A program made the position numbers and the translations under genes. A model generated the notes under the pieces. That model was not told where the DNA came from and did not search any database. It saw only the letters and a program-made list of their open reading frames with translations. From contig CM036245.1 in the NCBI GenBank assembly GCA_020698575.1, positions 9,507,718-9,571,717 of the forward strand: a stretch of 64,000 bases of DNA. The letters are read 5' to 3'. Source of the stretch: Bostrychus sinensis (Eukaryota; Chordata; Actinopteri; Gobiiformes; Eleotridae). Below, in pieces: positions 9,580 through 21,500 of the stretch (position 1 is the first letter of the stretch; each line of letters opens with the position of its first letter).

Positions 9580-12500
9580 CTGGAAAAACAAAAGAAAAAT
9601 GGCGGATTGAGGAAATTGTTATGGAACAGAGCAATCAAATAGTTTTAGTGTTTGAAAGGACTGACTTAATGTGACAAAATGAAAACAAAACCAAGGATAA
9701 GTTAGCTAGACAGTTGTTAAAGGGGCTATATTATGCTTTTATTCATGTTCTGAAACCAATCTCGGTGAATTTTACAACCTTTAAAAACATTGGGACTAAA
9801 ATAAAAAGTTTTTAATAAGTACTCTACTGGTGCCATAAAGAAACAGGTGAAGAAACCAGCAAAGGGCAACTCTGTTAAGCTTCTTTGAACAGAAACAAAA
9901 AAAAGCTGTTTACTTTCTTAAACTTTTTGTATGATGCTGTTTTACTACAAAATGAAAACTATCTGAGGGATCAGTGGAAACAGATCTGTACACTGTTTTT
10001 TGGATAAATGAATGAGAGCAGGCTGGATGTAGAGGGCTTGTTGATTGGTCAGTGCTTCCTGGAGTGGGCGGGGGTTCGTGGGAGAGGCGGAGCTTCGTGG
10101 AACCAAATGTTTTGAAGCCTCAGAAACTCAGTGGATTACTCAAGCAGGTGTGAATGAAACAAAACAGAACTCCAGGTATGTTTTTGATGAGGGAACATCA
10201 TTATAACATGATAGGAAAAAAAAAGTTAAATTTGCAGAATATAGTCCCTTTAATGTCAGACTTGTGCTTTGGTTCTCAGTTGGAGCCAGTGTGGGAATTG
10301 GTCTCTTTCCAGCTGGACTTGTCATCACCATTACACCGGTGTATAAGGACATGCATGAGTTTGGACTAGAAACAATGAAAGTGTCCCTGATCAGAATGGG
10401 ACTGTCCCGAGTGTGTGATTGGCGAGTCCTTGCTTTGGTTCCCCCTCTGACAGAAACGCTTCATAATGAAGCCCAGATGAGGTCCCAGAGTCTCTTTTTT
10501 TTCAGAGATGACTTCTATTATGCTGCTGTAGAAACAAAATCGTGTAGGGCATCTTTCGGATAACCCTGGGATAACGCACATGAAAGCTTGCAGTAAAATA
10601 ACTCAGAAACTCGGGCTAAAACTTGCCCGACTTAACGTCATTTGCGCCCTAGTGTCTTTTGTGTTGTTGTGTGTGGTTCGGACCTGAGCGAGCTGGGCCT
10701 GTCTCCGTTTAAAAGCCTCGATGGGGTCCTCCTCCAGAGCGTAGTTCTCCAGCACCGTCCGGACGTCCTCCACTCCACTCAGAGCAATGGCTGCCGGACA
10801 CAACACACAGAAAAACATTAACACTGCACACGAGGCTGAGCTGGGACCTAGACTTAACCCTCGTGACCCTAGGAGGTCCTTTTCAATTTTTATTTTATTT
10901 TTTACTTTGCAGTGGTTCCTACTGTACCTTTTCTATGAAATCTGTATTTTATCACTAATGTTGAAATTCTAAATATTACTTAATTTTTATACTAAATCTG
11001 TTACGTTGTTCCTGTTCAGACAAAAGTGTCGTCATCACAAACCATAATAGTAGTAGTATATAGATATATTTTTTACTTTTGCATATATCTTTTAATCAAC
11101 TTGCCCTGATCATAAATACCAGATATTTAATTATTTTCAGAATTTTAAACATTTTCATGCCAGTATGTGTGATGACATCTACATTTTTTTTTGTTGTTGT
11201 TGTAAAAAACACACAAAAACTGAAATACTTCCAATATTCTCAATGCAAAGTGGATTTTTCTAGGGGGGATTATTACAGCCTTGGAAATGTCAAAGATTAC
11301 CAACAACACTGATTTAGATGGATTTAAGAGCTTTTGTAGTAACAAAAAGTTAGTGACAAAAGTGTCCCATCATAAAACATATTATTAGTATATGTTAATA
11401 CTTTTTTCAACTTGTGCACTGACTGTTATGCAGAAAGGTACAAAAAATACGAATGTATACTATTTTTATAATGTTTTGTGACAGGGACACTTTTTTAACC
11501 TAAACGTTACTTTTTAAAATTGGGGTATTCGTTTTTTTTTAACCTTTTTATTTAACCAGGAAAGTCCCACTGAGATTCAGAATCTCAGAATCACCTATTG
11601 TACATGTTTTTAGTGGTAGGAGAAACCTATGCAGACACAGGGAGAACATGCAAACTCCACCCGGTCCGGGAATCGAACCCGGGACCTTCTTGCTGTGACG
11701 CAGGAGTGCTAACCACTGTGGCACCCAGTTGCTGTCACAGGCTCCAGTCACCCTTTTACTCCTACTTTGAGTACTTCTTCCACCACTGTGTTTTATCCTT
11801 TTTTATCCTTACACCACTTCTTGACATTAAACTAAAGGCTTTTGCTTATGAAAAATGGCTAACTCAGTGCTGTCTACATCTAGTTAAACAGGAAAACAGT
11901 ACAAATAAAACATAATAAAACTAAAGAAGTGTAAAGGGAGACAGTGGGGGGGGGGTCTGGCCAACGTGTCTTACTCTTGAGGAAGTTGGCGAGATCGTAA
12001 AGCGTCCGGTCCTCCGAGTTGCCGTCCCATTTCTTGAGAGCCATCCCGTTGAAGGGCTGCAGACTGAAGGCTTCACGTTTACAGTCAACTACGATGACTT
12101 TACTCGTGTCGCGGTTCAGACATGACACGTCCTGCAACAGAAAAAGAGCAAGATCAGTAAGAAACGCATTTAATCTCCATGTTGTCCCCGGTGTTACTGT
12201 AGGTACTCTCCGGCTTCCTCCCAATGTCCAAAAACATGCATTGTCTGTCAGTGTCAATGTTTTTAAGCATAAACCCTGCCTCAAAATGGCCACTGTCTAG
12301 GAAAAAAAATCACCTAAGGCCCACAGTTCCTGGGTTTGGCTTCAGCCACAAGAGACAACAGTTCTTTCAGTTTTAGAGACATTTAGCACCATTGGCCTCC
12401 GCTTTATAAATCTTTAAAAAAAAATTCAAAGTACCATTTTCAACGGAGAAAAACGTGTATTACAACATAAGGACAAAGCAGGGACTAAAACAGGACTAAA

Positions 12501-15500
12501 ATTGGACTAAACCAGGTCTAAACTGTGCTTAAACCAAGAACTACACATTGGTCTACACTTCAAATTTAACCCACAACCAGAGCAGGACTAAAGCAGTGCT
12601 AAAACTGTCTTTAAACTAAATCAAATCAGGACTTGAATAGCAAAAGACTACAGAGTAACACCAGAAGAAGCCTGCGTACTACCAGAAGTACCAGTACCAC
12701 ACTTTGAGAAAATCTTGTGACAATTATAAGTGAGTCTCTTAAGTCTATAGTCAAAAAACTGGACTAAACTGAGGTCCAAATCTGGGGCTAAATGTGTTTC
12801 TGTCAGAGCTAGACTAGGGCTGCACGATATGGAGAAAACATGCGATAATCGATAACTAGGTTGAGAATGACGATAATATTATTGCGATATTTAAAAATAG
12901 AGCCTACTTTTCGAACATAGTAAGTTAAATTCACTACATTTCATAAAAATGTAAGTTCCTGTATTTACAAGTCAAAACAGCGACAACATCAAAACTTAAC
13001 ACAGACTAAACCAGGAATAAAACAAGACTAAGCTGTGACTAAATTAATTAAATTACCACTAAAACTGGACTTTTTAAACATTTTTATTTAGTCACAACAC
13101 ATGTTCTTTTAAGGCTCTGGTGGAAAATGATTCTTCAGTGTAAATCTCTGTCAGATGGAAGACCACAGCATTATTGCGATATATTTACATTCTCTCGATA
13201 CGGATATTGCGTTTGCTGATATTGCGATAATGATATTGCGATATATTGTGCAGCCCTAGACTAAACCAAAAAAAAAAAAAAGAATCTCCTGAGGTACCAC
13301 TGGAAAACCCTTGCATCCCACCAGCTGTACTCGTCCCACCCTTTGAGAAACCCAGCTCTGAGACATTTGACCCCAGACGCCGCAGCGCTGCTCCTCTCCC
13401 GAATAAAAGGTCCATCTCTCTCTCTCTCGGTCTTTGTCTGTGGCCCGCATCTGAACTGGATCAGACGTCTTATGTTTCCTCCACGGAGCAGAAACAACAG
13501 CGGGATTAACCTCTTCCTAAAAACTGGTTCTGTGCCTGCTGTCGGCCTGAGTCGGCGCTCTCTCGCTCTCTCAGACCAACAAGTTGCGGACATTAAATAA
13601 TAAAAAGGGTGGAAAGTTTTATCAAAGGAATAAATGATGTCACAGAAATGGGTTTGTAGCTTTAACTTCACTGAATTTACAGACAGAGAGAAAGTTTTCA
13701 AGCATTTATTTATTTTAATTATGATTATACTGGTTAATAGGGGAGTAATTATTAATTTACTACAATGATGTATTGATATTTTTCCCTGCAATCCAAATAT
13801 ATCGATACGCATTTCCTCATATCGTATCGGCTTATAAGAAGTTTACATTGAAACAACAAGTATATCAATATTAGGAATTTGCAAGTTAAATTAAAAACAG
13901 ATGTGTCTTTTTGGACGTAGTTTTTAACTTTTTTCAGATCAATTTTTGAAAATATAGGAAATATATAGTGGTACAGGTGTTATTTTTGTTTGTTTTTTGC
14001 ATACAATCAAACTCAGCTATTTTGTATGCAATCAATTGTAATTTCAACCAAGAGTGTGTCAGACAAATAAAGTACACACTCCTGAATTTTTTAGTCAGAA
14101 AAAACATTGGAGCTTGGTGCCAGCAGGAATGTTATGTAGTGAAGGACGAGGACTGGCCAGATTTTAGGGCACGCTTCAGCTTTATTACAAATAAAGTTGA
14201 GATTTTGTGTCTGTATTATCTCCTAACGGCAAGGATCTACTCTCACTCAGAAAAGACCAGACTCCAGAAAAGACCTCGTCAGGGCATTTAAGTCTGACAA
14301 AAGTAATCATTCATCTCCTTCGTCCTATGCCTTTTAGGGGTTTTTACATTTTTGATGAAGAAAAGTTATTTGCATTGTAGGGCTGCACAATATATCGCAA
14401 AATTATCGTTATCGCAATATCCGTATCGAGAAAATCTAAATATATCGCAATAACTGCTGTGGTCTTCCATCTGACAGAGATTTACACTGAAGAATCATTT
14501 TCCACCAGAGCCTTAAAAGAACATGTGTTGTGACTAAATAAAAATGTTTAAAAAGTCCAGTTTTAGTGGTAATTTAATTAATTTAGTCACAGCTTAGCCT
14601 TGGTTTATTCCTGGTTTAGTCTGTGTTAAGTTTTCATTTTGTGGCTGTTTTGACTTGTAAATACAGGAACTTACATTTTTATTAAATGCAGTGAATTTAA
14701 CTTACTATGTTCGAAAAGTAGGCTCTATTTTCAAATATCGCAATAATATCATTATCACAATTTTCAACAGTTATCAAATATTGCATGTTTTCTCCATATC
14801 GTGCAGCCCTAGCGTTGTGTACGTGATCAACCACAGCAGCTGTGCCTGAGAGTTAACTTTTATCATTTTTGGCAAAAAGGTGCTGTAATGATTGCATCGA
14901 TATGAATGATGGCAAATTGAGTCAAATGTATTGTTCTCACTAAAGTAAACTAATATGTTTTTTCTATGGCCGATGTGTATACAGATTTTTAAAATTCTGA
15001 GCAGCTGATGGTTGATAAACTGATTTCTTTGGATCTATACGTTTTCTTATTTTGATGAACAAAATAAATCTAATATAGCTATTTGTTTTAGTAATACCTA
15101 TAAAACACAAACAAATGTGTTAGAATTGGACAGTGAGAACAGTTAAAGATGAGTTTTTTTAAGAAACCAATGACAGTTCAAACTCACTGTGACAGCAGAG
15201 CTTGGGGAGGTCTATAAAATGTATTTGTATTTTTTTGTTCTACGAGTTTCTATGCCAGAAAAATGAACAAAATCTGTTTATTCTAGTAAGTTCTAACTCA
15301 GCCAAGATCTTTCTTTCTTCTATTTTATGAGAGTTTGTTTAGTGTCTCTATTTTCTATCTTCTATATTCTTTTTCTCATATTCAGTACACAAAGTTATAA
15401 AACAACACTGACATAAACATTACATTAACTTCAAAAGATGACAAAGTAATAGATTATAGCAACATGGCAATAAACCGACTGAACTCCAAATGATTTAATG

Positions 15501-18500
15501 CTGTGATGTGAAAGGGATGAGTCGGTTTTTGAACTGTGCTGTGTTGTATCAAGATGTTTTATATCTGAGTCTGGAGGGGAGTAAAGGTCTGGTGCAGTCT
15601 GTGAGTGTTATCTTGAGTTTGTGATAGCTTTAGCATTTAACCCTCAGATCCTGCTGGCAACTTTTAGGACTTTTCAGCTGTATTTTTGCTCTCATATTGG
15701 CATTTCTTATGCTAGGGTGATGATATAAATTAATTTTAGAATTTCAGCGTCACAAGTGAAAAAAACTGAAATTTCTGTCTGGGCAAAAAACTTACATTCT
15801 TCTTCTTCTTCAAGCCCTTTTTGGTCCCATTGACTTGCCGTATTTTCCGCACTAATGGGCGCACTTAAAAGCCTTCAATCTTCTCAAAAAACGACAGTGC
15901 GCCTTATAATCCAGAGCACCTTATATATGAATTTATTTACGGCTACCATAATATTGCCGTAATCGTCCAACTGTTTAACTCAGACACTGAAGATGAAGAA
16001 TTTGAGGGATTTGTGGACGAGGAATTAACTGAAAAAGTGAGTGTATTGTGTTGTGTTTTGTTATAATGTTAACTGAACAGTTATGAGTTATTGTGAATAC
16101 GCTATCGTTTGATTTAGTGGTCTCAGATTGTGTTTTTTATTCACGTGTTACAGCTGAACAAGTTTGGGAGTTATGGTGAACGCGTTGAATAAAGTTTGAC
16201 TGACTGACTTATCTGACTGTTTTGTTTCGCCTTTTAGTCCGGAGTGCTTTATATGTGAAAAAAGTTCGAAAATAGACCATTCAATGACAGTGTGCCTTAT
16301 AATCCGGAGTGCCCTATAGTGCGGAAAATACGGTACATTAAAATCACTTATTTTCCATCTTCTGCCATTACAACACAGAAATGTTAAATCATGTTAATTC
16401 CTCTGTAACTCTGTCAGTCAGAGGCTAAAAAAATCCCCCCAAAAAATCACCATCATATTCACCATTTTCTCATTGCATTGTGGGAAATAATTCCCATTAG
16501 ATAACACAGTGACTGTAGACCAGGCTCTTAGGCTTTAAGAGGAAAAACAAGAGTTTCAGACCTTTTTTTTTTTTGTAATGGCACAAAAAGTAAAAATATA
16601 TTAAAACCAGTGTTAGGGCGAATCAGAGCCCTATACAGGACTGGTAATCCCTGCACACACACAAAAAAAAAACACTTTGCATCATTAAATAAAAAATAAT
16701 GCATGTTTTATTTACAAATATGTTGGAACTATATGAACAACACTTTCATTTAGAGGGTTAAAATATAAAAATGTATTCACCTTCGCTATCTGTGAAGAGG
16801 ACAGGGGTTAATTAACATATTTTTCTTCATGTTTTATATTTTTAACTGTGACCCAGTGACCTAAAATGGCTTTAAGAGGAAGAACCTGATTTTTTTAAAA
16901 GGAAAGCCTGAGGGTTAACTGAGTGAGAGTGAGAACATTGCACAAGCTTGGAGAACAAAATGTGAGAACTTGTTGCACAATACTTTTATAAAGAAGTCTC
17001 CCTTTTCCTAATCCGGACTAGACATGGGTCGAGAAATTTCCTTTAATTTGTGTCCTAACCCCTCCTTTGCTGTTACTAAACCGGGCTGAAAAAGCACAGT
17101 ACTCGTTAATTAAAATCCCACTTTTGCATGGGACGTCCGCTAACTTTCGCTGGGACATATGGAGCGTCGGGGAACTCTCTCTCTGCACATATGTCGCGTC
17201 GGGACGTCCTGCCTTGGCGTGTGTCTTGGGGCTGGGAAGTAGGTTAAGCAGCTCCTTGTACAAAGTGAGCACACTCGGCTGAACGACAGTTGGTGGGAGG
17301 CGGGACGGGGCCGGGGGTAGGAGGAGGGGGGCGGGGCGTAATAATAATAATAATAATGATGAGGCGTGATAGGACACAGAGGGCGACCAATCAATGAAGC
17401 AGAAGGCCGGCCCAGCAGGGGGCTCACTCTGCCATTTAGGGCTGGCAAAATCTATAGATTCCTTAAAGGGATGACTCAGGATTTTGCTAAAGTGCGGTTT
17501 TCTAACAGGAGATGGTTAACACAGGGGTCATACACTTTTTTACCAAGAATTTTCAAGACTTTACCAAAACTTTTGACTAAATTTCTAAGATCTGAAAAAT
17601 GCCACAGTGTTTAAATATTACCGTATTCTCTGGACTATACGTCGCTCCGGAGTATAAGTGGCACTAGTCAAAAAATGCATAATGAAGAAGAAAAAAATGT
17701 ATATAAGTTGCATTTTTTGGGGGAAATTTATTTTACAAAATCTGACACCAAGAACAGACATTTCATGTTGAAAGGCAAGTTATAGTAATAATAGAATAGA
17801 GAACAACAGCTGAATAGGTGTGCGGTTTGCTAACGTAACACATTGATGGTTATTCAGCTACATGAAGCATGTCCAAAGTGCGGCCCGGGGGCCATTTGTG
17901 GCACAGGTCGAGATTTCATATGGCCCTTGGCTTCTAAAAGAACATGCATTACTTATGGCCCTCCAGTGTTTCTATAGGTTTGTGTGTACATTTGTGCATC
18001 TTATCTACTTTTCTAATAAGCTTTTTAAAAACTTCGTAGAGTAATAATTGTAGTTGGATTGTTTATGTTCAAAGATGTCATTTTGTTTGGACCCGTTTTA
18101 GATTTTGCTATACAATTTGTAATTGTTGGGCTTTTGAAAACAAAAATGCTTCAGAAATAATTCATATCTTACGTGAGTTCAGTTACTAGAAAGGAGGGAC
18201 TGTTGGCCCTTGAACATTTGCACTTCTTCAAATCTGGCCCTTTTGGAGAAAAGTTTGGACACCCCTGAGCTACATGAAGCATAAACAACGAACTGAATAG
18301 GTGTCTCGTATGTTAACGTAATATATTAACAGTTATTCACATAACTATAGCATAAAGAACATATAACAAGTTCACCAATGAGGAGAAAAGTGTCATATTC
18401 AAATTGTATTTTTTTCTGATAACTTTGCAGTGGTTCTTACCTTTTCTATGAAATTTGGCTCAGGTGTGTATTTTATCACAACTGTTGATATTAACACAAA

Positions 18501-21500
18501 TCTAATATTACTTCATTTTTACTCTGACTAAATTTGGATTCTTTTAGCTGGGATTATTACAGCCTTGGGTCTGTCAAAGATCACCAACAACACGGATTTA
18601 GATGGATTTAGGATTTTTTTGTAGTAACAGAACGTTTCAACCAGTTTTAATGATAGTTGTTTATTAGATCCTACATAGCACAGGAAAAAAACGATCCCTT
18701 AAAATAATTTTGTTGGTAATCTTGCTTTGAGAATATTTAAAATATATATCTACTTTTTCTGTGTTCTTTTTACTAACAAATTGAGATGTTATTGAAATAT
18801 GACAAAATAAAAAGAGTTAAAATTCTGAAAATAATTTAAATATTTGGTATTTATGATCAAAGTTGATTAAAAGATTTATGCAAAAAAAAAAAGGGTTAAT
18901 TTTTACATGTATTGTCTGTATATTATTTTTTGTCTATAACAAAATCCACTCATTCTTAACTGATCTCTTTGTGGAGCATATTTTTCTACCTGATCATCTA
19001 TTCAAAACCCACTTTTAAAAGATAAGACATTTTTTCTACATTATTTTACTGTGATCTTTACAGACTCCACTGGTGTCCGACCCATCAGCGTTGAAGGAAG
19101 GCTTTTATTGTCCCAAAAGGGAAATCTGTTCTCTGCATTTGACCCAAAAGGATCAGGGCCCTAGCTGGAATTAGCCTTTTGTGCATGTTTTATGTTGACG
19201 GGGGACACAGAAGAATGTTTTAAGTCTCGTTTTAAGACCCGCTTTTATACTCTGGTTTTCAACTCGGCGAGAGTTGTGAGGTTTATTGTTTTGTTTTTAT
19301 TTATTTTATTGATTTTACTTATTTATTTTTGTGTTTTTTTTTATTGTATTGCTCTTGTTTGATCTTACTAGTTTTTATTGCTTTAATGGAAGCTAGTGAG
19401 GTTAAAGTTACACTGTGTAACTTTTCTCCTAAATATGTGGGGCATACTGATTTGTTTTTGTGATTTTTTGAGCGATTATAAGGCCTGAGGCGCGATCTGT
19501 TGCTCCGAGCGGGGCTTCTGTTCTGAGAAACCACCCTCGCAACTTGGCCGGGAGCGCTCCGCTGTTCAGGAAAAGTCACGTGACAGGGAACGACTTGCTT
19601 TACGGCATTCCCTTCTGCTCTTATACCTGAGGTGCAGTATAACCAGGAAGCTACTTTTAGCGTTGTTATTTTCGCCAGTTCGTCAGGGCCGAAGGACACA
19701 AGAAGATGAAGACAATGTCGGACGAGGCAAGAAAAAGAAAATGTGAAAGGGACCGCACCAGATCACAGACACGAGTCAACATCGGACAGACTTTTGCTCG
19801 CTGGCGTCAGATGAGAGACAGAGAAGGCTGCAAATCGGATCACGTTTTTGCTTCTTTATTGTTGGGCAGGTAAATTAGCCTCTTTATTTTTTCTTTCTCT
19901 TTAGCTTTTTCATACAGTTATTAGTTGTTTTTACTGCGACCATTGCGCGATATTTGTTGATAAGCTAACGCTAGCGCTAACTCTATAGAAGATCCAGTCC
20001 AAACTTCCAAAGGTAGCAGCAGGTCAACTAAAGTTGAAACAATGATGGAAATAGACGCACGCTCGCACAGTTTCAGGAGGAGGGGCCCTAGTGTTTACGT
20101 TTTGCGATGGTGCAGTGGCACCTGTGGCCTCTAGAGGCGCAAGACCGGGAATCTTACACAGTGTAACTTTAAATAGAACATGTATTAATTTATTTATTGT
20201 CTTATAATTTTGTGCAGCACTTTGGAAACTGTCTGTAAAATGTGCTATAGAAATGCAGGGGCTTGGGTGGGTTATCTTCTCAATCCAAGCCCATCTGGGC
20301 CAAGAATCAAACCCAGGACGTCTCGCTGTGAGGCAGAAGACAGTGCTGACCATGTGACTTGGTGCTGCCGTTAGTAGACGTTTCTGTCCCTGTTTACTTT
20401 TACCAAACGGAGCTCCGTGGTACCGACCTTGACGTGGTGTCCTTCCATGTAACGCGTGGCGTCTCTGAAGAGGCGGTACATGACGAAGCCCTGCGGGTCG
20501 ATGCTGTCGATCAGAGGATACGCCGTCTGAGGAAGACAACACTGCCGTCAGATCAAACACACACCAGGCCGAGTGCAGTCGTGTTGTCCCTGTGTTTAGG
20601 ACGTCTTTTGGTCTGTCTTCTTAAGGCTGGGCTTTTATGTGTTTTAATCCTTCAAATGTTATTTTTTTGATAACTGCATTTTTTATGATTTTTGTGACGA
20701 GGGACACTTTTGTCACTGAACAGGAACAACGTAACAAATTTAGTTAGAGAGAGTAAAAATGAAGTAATTTTAGATTTGGGATTAGAATATCAGTATTAGT
20801 GATAAAATACACGCCTGAGACAAATTTCATAGAAAAGATTAGAACCACTGCAAAGTTATCAAAAAATACATTTTGAAAAGGGCACTTTTTATTAATTTGC
20901 CCACAAATTTTTAAAACTTACATTGTTACTGACTCAGGTGTGTATTTTATCACTAATTTTGATATTCTAAACACAGATCTACAATTACTTCATTTTTACA
21001 CTAAATTTGTTACATTGCTTCCGTTTAGTGACAAATGTCCCTGTAAAAAAACATTATAAAAAAGTATACATTCATATTTTTTTCTACCTTTTTTTGCATA
21101 AATATTATAATCAACTTATGCCCTGACCATAAATACCAAATATTTAATTATTTTCAAAGTTTTAAGTTTTTTATGCCAGTGTATGTAACAGCAGCTATTT
21201 TTTTTTTGTAAAAAACACACACATACATTTTTTTTAATTTTTTTTACGGGGGCTATTACAGCTGTGGGTGTCAAAAATTATCAAAAAACACTGATTTAGA
21301 TGGATTTAGGATTTTTTTATTAATTAAACAAACTGAGATGCTATACATATACTGACTTAAAAAGGGTTAAATTTCTGAAAACAATTAAATATTTGGCAGA
21401 AGTTGATTAAAAGATTTATGCAAAAAAAGCAGAAAAAATCTGAATGTATAAATTTTTTTTGATGTGTGACAGGGACACGTTTGTCATTGAACAGAAACAA

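Noticed and set aside
9269..9634. 121-codon minus-strand ORF over the last timm50 exon
   Set aside because: Different frame from the conserved EEEQRLSELSQ…RSKQQ reading; it has no splice continuity.
13261..13812. 183-codon minus-strand ORF
   Set aside because: Longest ORF in the window, but in intron, spans a MITE edge and a CT run, with no domain or splice support.
17018..17448. Two overlapping minus-strand ORFs rich in Leu, Pro and Tyr
   Set aside because: Composition comes from a G-rich stretch and the AAT microsatellite. No homology or splice sites recognised.
20024..20560. 178-codon minus-strand ORF
   Set aside because: Runs through a transposon end, a tRNA-like repeat and exon E in the wrong frame. 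Exon E is read in the TIM50 frame instead.
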